A stretch of DNA of 43,556 nucleotides, from contig PDPC01000040.1 in NCBI GenBank assembly GCA_002747355.1, positions 1 through 43,556 of the forward strand, written 5' to 3'. Below the pieces are notes generated by a model, which saw only the letters and a list, made by a program, of their open reading frames with translations, did not search any database and was not told the DNA's origin. Origin of the DNA: Pseudomonadota bacterium. GTDB taxonomy: Bacteria; Myxococcota_A; Polyangia; GCA-2747355. A program made the translations under genes and the position numbers. Of this stretch, positions 7,744 to 15,718 are shown in pieces; position 1 is the first letter of the stretch; every line of letters starts with the position of its first letter.

Positions 7744-9052
7744 AGAGGCCCTGTGGGGAGGTCTTCTTGACGGCGTCCATCAGCTCGTCGGCTGCCTCGT
7801 CACCAAACTCGTCACGCCACCAGCCGACCTCGGTCAGCGCGCCGGTCAGATCACCAAGGGCGGCCTTGGTCAGCGCGCGCAGCTTGCGCGCCTCGGCGTT
7901 GGTCGGCTGCAGGCTGAGCACCTCGTCGAGGAGGCGCTGGGCGGCGCGGTAGTCTTTCTTCGCCGAGAGCTTGCCGGCCTGAACCATCAGGCGCTGCGTC
8001 GTGGCGGCGGAGACCGAGGCGCTCTCGCGCACCGAGACCTTGCGCACGGCGGCGAAGAGCGGCCAGTTGGCCTCGAGGTGCTTGACCGCCGAAGCCACGG
8101 CGTCGGCGCTCTTCGAGTCGGTCTTGCGCCACTTCCGCTCACCACGCTCGTCGAGCAGCTGGAGCTCACCATGCTTGGCCGAGAGTGCCCACCGCGCGGC
8201 CGGGCCGGCCTCATAGACCAACGTCTTCTCGCTAGCCGCAGCGCATCGGTCGGTGGTGAGCATCGCGGCGCGGAGCCCGACGTTGCCGTGGCTGCTGAGG
8301 AGAGTCGTGAGATCGTCTTGTAGCGCCTGAGTAACCTGCCTGCAGCGACCAACCCAGACCATCGAGCGCTTGCCCAGCAGCCTACCCAGAGTGGTCACCC
8401 CGAAACCCTGACGAAGGGTGAGGCCAAGCACGTCACGACCCTGTGGGGCCGGGCGCGCGAAGACCGGCATCTCGGCGCGCTTGGCGATCGTGACCGAGAC
8501 GATCGTAACGCCTGGGCTGTCGACGCTCGCCGTCGCCTTGGCGAGATCCACACGCACGAGCGCTCGACGCAACGGCACGATCAGCGCCTGCTCCTCGAAG
8601 CGAGCCGAGCCGGGCACGGCCTCATCCACGACGATCGTCTCGTTCTTGTCTTTGACCTTGGCTACGAGGGTCACGCGGCGCAGCGTGGGCACGACGAGGC
8701 GCAGCGGCGCAGAAGCCCGCAGCAGGTTACTCCGCAGATCGACGATCGCGTCAAGGGTCGTCCCCGAGACGCTGGCGCGGCAGCGCTCTGTCGGCACCTT
8801 CTGTAGCGCAAAGCGCCCCTCAGCGTCAGCCTGAGCAGTCAGCGTTTTAGATCCACAGGCCAGGGCTACGCTTGCACCGGGGACGGCCTTGCCGTCGGCC
8901 AACACCACCGAGCCGGTCAGGCTCGTCGTGTGCAAGCTAGCGTGCTGCTGTACATCGCGAACCGAAGAGGTCGCGCACCCCGCGATCAGAAAAACCATCG
9001 CGGTGGTGGGTAGCAACACCGCCCATCTAGCCGTACGACGCTTGGGTCTCAT
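7742..9052 (-). CDS. Lipoprotein with carboxypeptidase-regulatory-like domain and TPR tail
   Basis: 436 residues from the second ATG. A lipoprotein signal (AMVFLIAGC) is followed by a domain resembling the carboxypeptidase regulatory or CNA-B-like fold (TGSVVLADGKAVPGASVALA, DAEGRFALQKVP). After a central region of unknown type, the C-terminus forms TPR-like helices (KKDYRAAQRLLDEVLSLQPTNAEARKLRAL). An envelope-anchored scaffold is the best guess and no enzyme motif is seen. The start at 9052 places the signal peptide close to the N-terminus; another ATG lies 24 bp upstream at 9076. The stop codon is contributed in part by repeat copy B. The gene is divergent from the diacylglycerol-kinase-like gene, with a 16-bp tandem array between them. 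Confidence 0.7.
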   Translation of the reverse strand: MRPKRRTARWAVLLPTTAMVFLIAGCATSSVRDVQQHASLHTTSLTGSVVLADGKAVPGASVALACGSKTLTAQADAEGRFALQKVPTERCRASVSGTTLDAIVDLRSNLLRASAPLRLVVPTLRRVTLVAKVKDKNETIVVDEAVPGSARFEEQALIVPLRRALVRVDLAKATASVDSPGVTIVSVTIAKRAEMPVFARPAPQGRDVLGLTLRQGFGVTTLGRLLGKRSMVWVGRCRQVTQALQDDLTTLLSSHGNVGLRAAMLTTDRCAAASEKTLVYEAGPAARWALSAKHGELQLLDERGERKWRKTDSKSADAVASAVKHLEANWPLFAAVRKVSVRESASVSAATTQRLMVQAGKLSAKKDYRAAQRLLDEVLSLQPTNAEARKLRALTKAALGDLTGALTEVGWWRDEFGDEAADELMDAVKKTSPQGL

Positions 9053-9080
9053 CCCCGACTCCTGTGTCCTGCCCACAGCC

Positions 9081-9176
9081 CTGGTCTATAGTGGCCCTGG
9101 TCTACAGTGGCCCTGATCTACAGTGGCCCTGGTCTACAGTGGCCCTGGTCTACAGTGGCCCTGGTCTACAATGACC
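9081..9176 (+). repeat. Tandem array, six copies of a 16-bp unit
   Basis: Six consecutive 16-bp units of consensus CTGGTCTACAGTGGCC start at 9081, 9097, 9113, 9129, 9145 and 9161. Units 2, 4 and 5 are identical. Units 1 and 3 differ by one base and unit 6 by two. The array lies in the 321-bp gene-free stretch between two divergent genes (9053-9373), just upstream of the lipoprotein start. The unit is not a multiple of three, which argues against coding. The remaining part (9177-9373) shows no clear feature. The array could hold repeated regulator sites or be a slippage-prone minisatellite. Confidence 0.95.
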
Positions 9177-9373
9177 TACTCGACCCAGACACTCCGGGGA
9201 GCCAGCCTGGTCTTCCTACCTACCCAACTACTATTGCTACACGCTCCGGCCTTTTTGGCAACTACCGCCAGGCGCCGCTCCGCAGGTCGCTCCAATCGGG
9301 CCGCCCTCGGGCACCCACAGCTCGCCCTCGAGCGTTGCCTAACCCCCGCTATTCCGATACCTTCCGACTGGTT

Positions 9374-10348
9374 ATGACGAACTCTAGGCGCACGTTGGTG
9401 GTGGCCAACCCGCAGTCCGCTGGCGGCTCCCTGGCCAAGCGCTGGGAGGGGCTCGCGCCGTCCCTCGAGGCGCAGATTGGCCCCTTCGATCACCTGTTCA
9501 CGTCAGGGGTGGGCGACGCGCCGCGGCTGGTACGAGACGCCCTGCAGGGAGGCTACGAGCGGATCATCGCCTTCGGCGGTGATGGTACGGTCAGCGAGGT
9601 CATCGACGGTTTCTTTCACGAAACGACAGGCAAAACGCTCGCCTCGAATGCTGTGCTCGCCGTGCTACCCTTCGGCACCGGCGGCGACTTTCGCCGTAGC
9701 ATCGGCGCCTCGAAGAAGCTCGAGTTTGCTATCGATGGTCTCGCCAGCGCCGAGGTGCGCCGCCTCGACATCGGACGGCTGAGCTACCGAGACCGCGACG
9801 ATCGCCCCGCTCAGCGTCATTTCGCCAACATCGCCAGCTTCGGTATGTCTGGGCTGGTCAGCGCCTTTGTCAACGAGAGCGGCAAGCGCTTGGGCGGCAA
9901 GGTCTCCTTCGCCCTGGCTACCCTGAAGGCGATGCGACGCTATCAGCCTCAGCGCGCCCTCTTGACCCTCGACGACCGCCCCCCGCGGGAGGCCACCTTT
10001 CACGTCTGCGGCGTCTGCAATGGGCAGTACTTCGGTGGTGGGATGTGGATGGCCCCCGACGCCAGCCTCGAAGACGGCCTCTTCGACGTGGTCACGTTGG
10101 CCCCGATGAGCCTCAAGGACGTGCTCCTACGTGGAAACCGCCTCTACAAGGGCACCCACGTCGATCTCCCTCAGACGACCGTCGAACGCGCGCGTCGCGT
10201 CGTCGCTGAGCCCCTGCCCGGTGAGGCGCCGATCCTCCTCGACGTCGATGGCGAGACGCCGGGCCATCTGCCCGCGACCTTCGAGCTGCTCCCAGGCGCG
10301 CTGCGCGTCCAAGTGCCACAGCTCGCGCCGCCGAGGGGGAGCCGATGA
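9374..10348 (+). CDS. Diacylglycerol/lipid kinase family protein (YegS/DagK-like)
   Basis: 324 residues. The catalytic domain of the DAGK/YegS/sphingosine-kinase family is shown by the N-terminal strand VVANPQSAGG, the nucleotide-binding GGDGTVSEV starting at residue 68, and FGTGGDF around residues 100-105. A C-terminal beta-rich domain (CNGQYFGGGMWMAPDASLEDGLFDVV) contains the signature G(M)xxAPxAxxxDGxxD of this family. It phosphorylates a lipid, probably diacylglycerol, at the inner membrane. ATG 9374 puts the conserved domain at the N-terminus; the longer in-frame extension upstream runs through the tandem array and is unlikely. The stop overlaps the lnt start (ATGA), so the two lipid-metabolism genes form an operon. 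Confidence 0.88.
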   Translation: MTNSRRTLVVANPQSAGGSLAKRWEGLAPSLEAQIGPFDHLFTSGVGDAPRLVRDALQGGYERIIAFGGDGTVSEVIDGFFHETTGKTLASNAVLAVLPFGTGGDFRRSIGASKKLEFAIDGLASAEVRRLDIGRLSYRDRDDRPAQRHFANIASFGMSGLVSAFVNESGKRLGGKVSFALATLKAMRRYQPQRALLTLDDRPPREATFHVCGVCNGQYFGGGMWMAPDASLEDGLFDVVTLAPMSLKDVLLRGNRLYKGTHVDLPQTTVERARRVVAEPLPGEAPILLDVDGETPGHLPATFELLPGALRVQVPQLAPPRGSR

Positions 10349-12096
10349 GCGCCAAGCGTGAGACAGCGACCACCAAGCCGACCGAGACCACCGAGACCAA
10401 GGCCCGCTGGCCCCAGCGCGGTTGGCAACGCGCCTCGCTGGCCGCCGTGGCCGGCGCGATGGTCTTTCTCGCCACGGCGACCTTCGACGTCTGGCCCCTC
10501 GGCTGGATCGCCTTCGTGCCCCTCTTCTTCGCGATCCAAGACGGCACGCCGCGCCGCGCCTTCTTGCTGGGCTGGCTCGCTGGTCTGGTGACCAACGTCG
10601 GGGGCTTCTACTGGATCCCGCATCTGCTGATGCGCTTCGGCAAGCTCAACGTGATGGTGGCCTGGCTGCTCTTTCTGCTGCTGGCCGCCTACCAGGGGCT
10701 CCACTTCGGGGTGATCTCCTGGGCGATCCAGCGCACTCGGCGCAAGATCGACCTCCCCCTCACCCTGCTCGCGCCGCTCTTCCTGGTCGCCGCCGAGCTG
10801 CTGATGCCCTTCATCTTCGACTGGTACGTCGCGATCTCCCAGGCCTGGGTCGTGCCGGTGATCCAGATCGCCGATCTCACCGGCCCGCTCGGCGTCTCCG
10901 CGCTGCTGATGATCTCCGCCGGGGTGATCTACGATGTGGCCTCAGCCCGCCTCGAGAGGCGACCGCTCCCGCTCAAACCGGCGCTGATCGGCATGGGCCT
11001 GATCGCGGCGGCGCTGGTTTACGGCCAGGTGCGGATCGCCCAGGTCGACGCCCTCCGAGCCAAGGCCGAGAAGGTCAAGGTAGGCGTCGTCCAGGCCAAC
11101 ATCGGCATCATCCAGAAGGGGCGCGCGCGGCTGGCGCTCAAGCATCACATCCTACACCTCCGTGAGTCCTGGAAGCTGCAGGAGGCCGGCGCCGAGCTGC
11201 TCATCTGGCCCGAGAGCTCGTACCCCTGGGCGATCGCCCGCGAGCGAACCCACGACTATGCCGAGCGCGACCGGCGCAAGGTGATGCGACAGCTGAAGGT
11301 GCCGCTGATCTTTGGTGCCATCACGTATGGCCTGAAGGAGCGCTACCCCTACAACTCTGCCTTTATGATGTCACCAGAAGGCAACATCCTCGGCCGCTTC
11401 GACAAGAACTACCTTCTGGTCTTCGGCGAATACATCCCGTTTTACAACACGTTTCCGAAGTTCAAGACGTGGTTCCCCGCAGCCAGCCACTTCAACCACG
11501 GCAAAGAGGTCACGACCTTCCCCTTCCGCGGCAAGCGCATCGCCCCGCTGATCTGCTACGAAGATCTGTTGCCGCGCTTCACCCGCCGGCTGGCCAAGCT
11601 GCGCCCCAACCTGCTGGTCAACATCACCAACGACGCCTGGTTCGGCGCCACCAGCGAGCCCTACGAGCACATGGCGCTGGCGGTCTTTCGCGCCGTCGAG
11701 CTGCGCCTCGATCTGGTGCGTTCGGTCAACACCGGCGTGACCTCGGTGATCAGCGCCAACGGCCGGATCCTCTCCCAGACCGGCGCCCACGATCCGGTGA
11801 TCGAGCCTGGCGTGAAGCCCGAGCGACTGCTTGAGGACGTGCGGCTGATGCCTGGCTCGAAGACTGTTTACACCGAAATCGGTGACGTCTTCGGCTACAG
11901 CGCCCTCGTCGCGTCGCTGCTTCTGCTCCTCGGCGTCCCGCTCTACACGCGACGCCGAGGGATCACCGCGAGCCTGACCCCAACCGCGCCAGCGGCCTCG
12001 GTTGGGGCGGCACCCTCGTCCAGCAGCGAGGGTGCCGCCCTACGAAAGGCCCATCGCAAGCCGAAGCGATCAAAGAAGAAGACGAAACGAGCTTGA
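10345..12096 (+). CDS. lnt: Apolipoprotein N-acyltransferase
   Basis: 583 residues; transfers the third acyl chain to the N-terminal Cys of lipoproteins in the inner membrane. The N-terminal half holds several membrane helices (first near WPLGWIAFVPLFFAI). The nitrilase-like domain carries the catalytic triad Glu290 (IWPESSYPW), Lys354 (DKNYLLVFGEYIP) and Cys404 (LICYEDLLP). A last helix near 513-532 (YSALVASLLLLLGVPLY) is followed by a tail of about 45 residues that is unusual: part of it is encoded by a strong palindrome (12005-12040) and it ends in KPKRSKKKTKRA. It overlaps the lipid kinase by 4 bp. The window encodes many lipoproteins that would be its substrates. Confidence 0.95.
   Translation: MSAKRETATTKPTETTETKARWPQRGWQRASLAAVAGAMVFLATATFDVWPLGWIAFVPLFFAIQDGTPRRAFLLGWLAGLVTNVGGFYWIPHLLMRFGKLNVMVAWLLFLLLAAYQGLHFGVISWAIQRTRRKIDLPLTLLAPLFLVAAELLMPFIFDWYVAISQAWVVPVIQIADLTGPLGVSALLMISAGVIYDVASARLERRPLPLKPALIGMGLIAAALVYGQVRIAQVDALRAKAEKVKVGVVQANIGIIQKGRARLALKHHILHLRESWKLQEAGAELLIWPESSYPWAIARERTHDYAERDRRKVMRQLKVPLIFGAITYGLKERYPYNSAFMMSPEGNILGRFDKNYLLVFGEYIPFYNTFPKFKTWFPAASHFNHGKEVTTFPFRGKRIAPLICYEDLLPRFTRRLAKLRPNLLVNITNDAWFGATSEPYEHMALAVFRAVELRLDLVRSVNTGVTSVISANGRILSQTGAHDPVIEPGVKPERLLEDVRLMPGSKTVYTEIGDVFGYSALVASLLLLLGVPLYTRRRGITASLTPTAPAASVGAAPSSSSEGAALRKAHRKPKRSKKKTKRA
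12005..12040 (+). repeat. Perfect 14-bp-stem palindrome inside the lnt 3' end
   Basis: GGGCGGCACCCTCG (12005-12018) is followed by an 8-base loop and the exact inverse complement at 12027-12040. It lies inside the coding sequence for the Ala/Ser-rich tail of Lnt, 57 bp before the stop. A stem this long, with a loop this short, would form a very stable RNA hairpin. No T-run follows, so it is not a textbook terminator. It looks like an inserted REP-type palindrome that kept the reading frame open. Confidence 0.9.
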
Positions 12097-12150
12097 ATTC
12101 CGCGTATCTAACCCTTGGCTGAAGCGCCCAAGCGTGGTAAATCCCGCGCC

Positions 12151-15100
12151 ATGATGTCCCGCGCATTTCGTATCGTCGTGGCCCTGACGTCGTTGCTCGT
12201 CGTAGCGCTCTCGAGCGCCGCTGCGGGAGCGGCAGATGGGCCCAAGCTGCCCCCAGCGCCGATCCATCCGGACACGCTCCCTACGCTGGTCCAGACCTGG
12301 TCGCTGCCGGCCTCGCTCGCGCCCAAGGTAACCAACACCTACGCGCCGCGGATGATGGTGCGCGACCCGCTCCTGTTCATCTACGACCACAACGGCCGTC
12401 GGCTGATCGCGCTCAACCCAGACACGGGACGCGTCGCCTGGCATCGCAACGTCAAGACCCGCACCGACATCGCCTTCAGCTTCACCCCGCTCGTCTACAA
12501 GCGTCGCGTCTATATCGCCTCTGACGGCTTCCTGCACTGCTATGACGCCGCCACCGGCAAGCAGAAGTGGCAAGTCCAAACTCGCGGCGTCGGCATCAAC
12601 GGCTTGGCCCGCTCCAAGCGTCACCTCTATCTACCTTTCATCCGCGTCGAGAAGGGCGAGGGGCTGCCAGGCGTGCAGATCTGGTCGGTCGACCGTCGCC
12701 GCGGTCGCGTCGAATGGACGCGCAAATTCGAGGGCGCGCTGGGCTTCGTCGAGGCCGACTCCCAGAGCCCCTTTTATGTCGCCGACACTGGGCTCGTCCT
12801 CGGCCTAACGCCAGACCGCGGCGAGGTGCGCTGGAAGCTGCGGATCAAGGGCCGCGTCAGCCGCCCGCCGATCCTCAAGAGCGGCAAGCTCTTCGTCGTC
12901 AGCGAGCGGCGCAAGCCGGGCTGGCGTGGCGCGGGAGTCTGGGTCATCGACACCAAGACCGGCAAGCTGGTCTGGAAGGCCAAGATGACCGCGGACCGCG
13001 TCACGCGCTTCCTCTACCGCGGCAAGCTCGCCCTCGTCTCCGACACCGGCAAGCTTGTGGTCTACGCCAAAGAGGGCGTCAAGCCCAAGGTCAAGGGCGC
13101 CAAGAAGGGCGCCAAGAAGGCCCCGGTCAAGATCGGCAAGATCGAGACCGAGATCGACCTGAACTTCGGTGATCGCCCCGAGAGCATCCGCGCGACGGTC
13201 TCGGGTCACCGCATCTTCGTCTTCTCCTACCACCCCGACGGCAACGGCTACGTCTACTTGATCGACATGAAGCGCAAGCGCGTGCTGGCCAAGGCCAACG
13301 CCCTAGACGCGCCGGTGCGCAGCCTGATCCCCTGGGGCCGCACGATCTTCCTCGACGCCGCCGATGGCAACCTCCACGCCTTCCGCCTCGACCGCTCGGC
13401 GCGCCCGAAGCGCGCCACCGTCCCGGCCGACGAGTTCGCCCGGCAGCTGATCACCAAAGCCACCGCCGAGGCCACGACCCCGCAGCCCGGTCTGGCGCGC
13501 AAGCTGGCCGGCCTCGGTCCGAAGGCCCTACCCCCAATGGACGAGGGGCTGGCGAGCGCCAACCCCTACGTGGTCCACGCCGTCGCCCAGGCCGTGGCCA
13601 TGCTTCGTAACCGTAAATCGGTGCCAGCGCTGATCAAGGCGCTCGAGACTCAGCGGCAAGCCCCCCCACAAAAGAGCGTCGATCCCGTGTTGCCGCTCGT
13701 CGACGCGCTGGCGACGATCCGCGACGGCCAAGCGGTCACGACGCTGACCGCCGTGCTCGACGATCCGGCTCAGACGCATATGCGCCGTCGAGCGGCCTAT
13801 GTGGCGCTGGGGGCGATCGGCACGCCAGCAGCGCTACAGCCGATCTGGCGCTATCGCGCCGCTCGGGCGCTCAACACCCTGAACTGGCGGCCCCAGACCA
13901 AGACCATCTCCACAACCTACCAGGTCGAGCGCGACATCGACCCGGCCAAGGCCGACGAGACGCTGCAGAAGAAGACCAAGCTGACCGTCAAGGCCGTGGG
14001 CAATGACGGTCGGATCTTCACCGCCGCAATCTCACCCTATCTCGGCTGCTACAACGACGTCTGGATCGGTGAGAGCGATCTCGATGGCAACTTCAAGCGA
14101 GCCTACTTCACCGGCCTGACCAAGGCCGAGATCCAGCCCGGCAAGCGGATCCGCTTCGCCAACCTGCGCGTCCAGAAGGTCAAGGACAACAAGGACCAAA
14201 GCAAGAAGGACCAAAGCAAGAAGGACCATCAACAGAGCAAGAAGAGCAAGCCCGGCGAGAACACCGCCAAGCCTGGCGAGAAGAGCGCCAAGCCAAGCCA
14301 GCCGCAACCGGGTCAGCTACCGAAGGTGGTCACCCCCGAGATGCTGCTGGCCAAGACCGAGGCCGAACTGCAGATCGAGATGCCCTTTGTTGGCAAGAAG
14401 CGTGGGACGACCCGCTGGGTCAAGTCGCGTAAGGTGGCCATCCCCTTCGCGCAGCTGCTCAAAGATTTCGACGGCGACGGCCTCCCCGATATCGTCGAGC
14501 GCCGCCTGCGCACGTGCGTAACCCAAGCTGACTGTGACGGGGACGGCATCAAAGACTCAGAAGACGTGAACCCGCTGGCCTCGGGCAAGCTCAAGCTGAC
14601 TCCCGAGCAGAAGGTCTTCCGCGAGGCCTTCTTCGCGTACTTCTCGTTCCTCAAGCGCCGCGGTCTGGTCGTCCTCGATCCGGGCAAGGGCCCCTCCTAC
14701 GAGGTCTACGGCCGCCAAGACCCCGTGCTCTCACTGCGTCGCTCGACGATTCAGAGCCTGCGCAAAGAGGTCGGCCTCCACGCCGTCGACTACGTCTCTT
14801 TCGGCGGCCCCTATCCCAAAGGTGGCACCTCTGGCGACGCGCTGCGCAAGCCCGTGTGGGGTAAGAAAAATAAGAGCGTCCGCATCGGCATGGACATCGT
14901 CCGCTCTGGTGACAACGCCACCGGCTACAACGTCAAGCTGAAAAAGACCGGCCGCAACTGGGTCGTCGTCGGGATGGAGCGCGTCTGGACCACCGACCTG
15001 CCCGACAAGGTCGAAAAGAAGAAGCGCACCGTCGTCGCCCCCGCCGCACCACCCACGCAGAGCCTCGCCCCCGCCCCGCGCAATGAGCCCGCGCCTGTGG

Positions 15101-15384
15101 CTAAGGCCAAGAAGGCCGCCAAGAAGGCCGCCAGGAAAGCCAAGGCCGCCAAGAAGGCCAAGGCCGCCAAGAAGGCCAAGGCCGCCAAGAAGGCCGCCAA
15201 GAAGGCCAAGGCCGCCAAGAAGGCCAAGGCCGCCAAGAAGGCCAAGGCCGCCAAGAAGGCCAAGGCCGCCAAGAAGGCCAAGGCCGCCAAGAAGGCCGCC
15301 AAGAAGGACGCCAAGAAGGCCAAGGCCGCCAAGAAGGCCGCCAAGAAAGCCAAGGACGCCAAGAAGCCAGCCGACCCCAAGTAG
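12151..15384 (+). CDS. Secreted multidomain protein: beta-propeller, HEAT-like repeats, TSP3-like calcium motifs, Lys/Ala-rich tail
   Basis: 1077 residues. A signal peptide (IVVALTSLLVVALSSAAAGA) is followed by a PQQ/BamB-like propeller (about 45-430) with repeats of the type LIALNPDTGRVAWHRNV, LHCYDAATGKQKWQV and VWVIDTKTGKLVWKA. HEAT-like helices follow (about 455-585; ASANPYVVHAVAQAVAML, PALIKALE). The centre has DFDGDGLPDIVE (from residue 772) and DCDGDGIKDSEDVNP, the spacing of thrombospondin type-3 calcium motifs. The last 90 residues are almost only Lys and Ala in a 6-residue period, like a histone H1 tail, but on an exported protein. It may bind anionic surface polymers. No family covers the whole chain. 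The ATG at 12151 or 12154 gives a proper signal peptide. Confidence 0.75.
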   Translation: MMSRAFRIVVALTSLLVVALSSAAAGAADGPKLPPAPIHPDTLPTLVQTWSLPASLAPKVTNTYAPRMMVRDPLLFIYDHNGRRLIALNPDTGRVAWHRNVKTRTDIAFSFTPLVYKRRVYIASDGFLHCYDAATGKQKWQVQTRGVGINGLARSKRHLYLPFIRVEKGEGLPGVQIWSVDRRRGRVEWTRKFEGALGFVEADSQSPFYVADTGLVLGLTPDRGEVRWKLRIKGRVSRPPILKSGKLFVVSERRKPGWRGAGVWVIDTKTGKLVWKAKMTADRVTRFLYRGKLALVSDTGKLVVYAKEGVKPKVKGAKKGAKKAPVKIGKIETEIDLNFGDRPESIRATVSGHRIFVFSYHPDGNGYVYLIDMKRKRVLAKANALDAPVRSLIPWGRTIFLDAADGNLHAFRLDRSARPKRATVPADEFARQLITKATAEATTPQPGLARKLAGLGPKALPPMDEGLASANPYVVHAVAQAVAMLRNRKSVPALIKALETQRQAPPQKSVDPVLPLVDALATIRDGQAVTTLTAVLDDPAQTHMRRRAAYVALGAIGTPAALQPIWRYRAARALNTLNWRPQTKTISTTYQVERDIDPAKADETLQKKTKLTVKAVGNDGRIFTAAISPYLGCYNDVWIGESDLDGNFKRAYFTGLTKAEIQPGKRIRFANLRVQKVKDNKDQSKKDQSKKDHQQSKKSKPGENTAKPGEKSAKPSQPQPGQLPKVVTPEMLLAKTEAELQIEMPFVGKKRGTTRWVKSRKVAIPFAQLLKDFDGDGLPDIVERRLRTCVTQADCDGDGIKDSEDVNPLASGKLKLTPEQKVFREAFFAYFSFLKRRGLVVLDPGKGPSYEVYGRQDPVLSLRRSTIQSLRKEVGLHAVDYVSFGGPYPKGGTSGDALRKPVWGKKNKSVRIGMDIVRSGDNATGYNVKLKKTGRNWVVVGMERVWTTDLPDKVEKKKRTVVAPAAPPTQSLAPAPRNEPAPVAKAKKAAKKAARKAKAAKKAKAAKKAKAAKKAAKKAKAAKKAKAAKKAKAAKKAKAAKKAKAAKKAAKKDAKKAKAAKKAAKKAKDAKKPADPK
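15103..15370 (+). repeat. Coding low-complexity tandem repeat (Lys/Ala tail)
   Basis: The DNA is built from GCCAAG, GCCAAGAAG and GCC blocks, largely an 18-bp period GCCAAGGCCGCCAAGAAG that encodes AKAAKK. All units stay in frame. Such an array is prone to replication slippage, so tail length probably varies between strains. One substituted unit reads AKKDAKK. Confidence 0.9.
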
Positions 15385-15411
15385 GCTTTCGGGCAGTCCG
15401 CCCGAAGAGCC
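15384..15411 (+). terminator. Hairpin directly after the propeller gene
   Basis: GGCT plus TTCGGGC (15384-15394) pairs with GCCCGAA (15400-15406) and AGCC (15408-15411), with a 5-base loop and one bulged base. It begins at the last base of the stop codon. There is no U-run, so it may be a weak or factor-assisted terminator, or an mRNA 3' stabiliser. Confidence 0.5.
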
Positions 15412-15718
15412 TCGCTGCTCCATGCACACCGTCTCCAGAGTCGCCGCTCAAGCAGAAGACCCGAGCCCACCGCAGGTAGCAGGCGCTCCCCCGATCCTCG
15501 TGCAGACAACCTGTTTTCGAGGAGGCGCATAGGGCCAAAACGAGCTCGCGACAAGGTGGCTCAGCTTTGCGTTGTCGATGGCGAGCGCTCATAACGAAGA
15601 ACCCGGCGACGGGACGCGTTACGGCCTCGGTTCTTGGTTGGCCTAGAGCGCTTGGTCGGTTGAGCGTCGCGGAAGGCTGCGGAGAAGACAGGCTCGCCCC
15701 CGCGGGAGCGGGAGGTTA
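15412..15718. other. Convergent intergenic region, no gene seen
   Basis: About 307 bp between the stop of the propeller gene and the stop of the minus-strand AgmX-like gene. Beside the hairpin at its left edge there is a GC-rich hairpin (GCCCCCGC / GCGGGAGG, about 15699-15716) just past the stop of the minus-strand gene, which could end that transcript. An isolated AGAGCGCT at 15645 resembles the end of repeat family 1, but the following sequence does not match. No ORF is convincing. Confidence 0.5.

Noticed and set aside
9081-9176. CRISPR-like array
   Set aside because: Units are directly contiguous 16-mers without spacers and no cas gene is present.
9107-9373. N-terminal extension of the lipid kinase through the tandem array
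   Set aside because: The conserved fold begins at ATG 9374; the 16-bp repeat is not a multiple of three and the extra 89 residues look random.
15530-15545. GCCAAAACGAGC shared with 18958-18970
   Set aside because: A 12-base match is expected by chance many times in a window of this size and composition.
14731-15554. Two long minus-strand frames with Leu/Gly or Ala/Leu/Phe repeats
   Set aside because: They are the antisense reading of the Lys/Ala tail repeat; low-complexity composition explains the open frames.
15640-15675. Another end of repeat family 1 (AGAGCGCT followed by TGGTCGG)
   Set aside because: Only eight bases match; the following sequence departs from the consensus.
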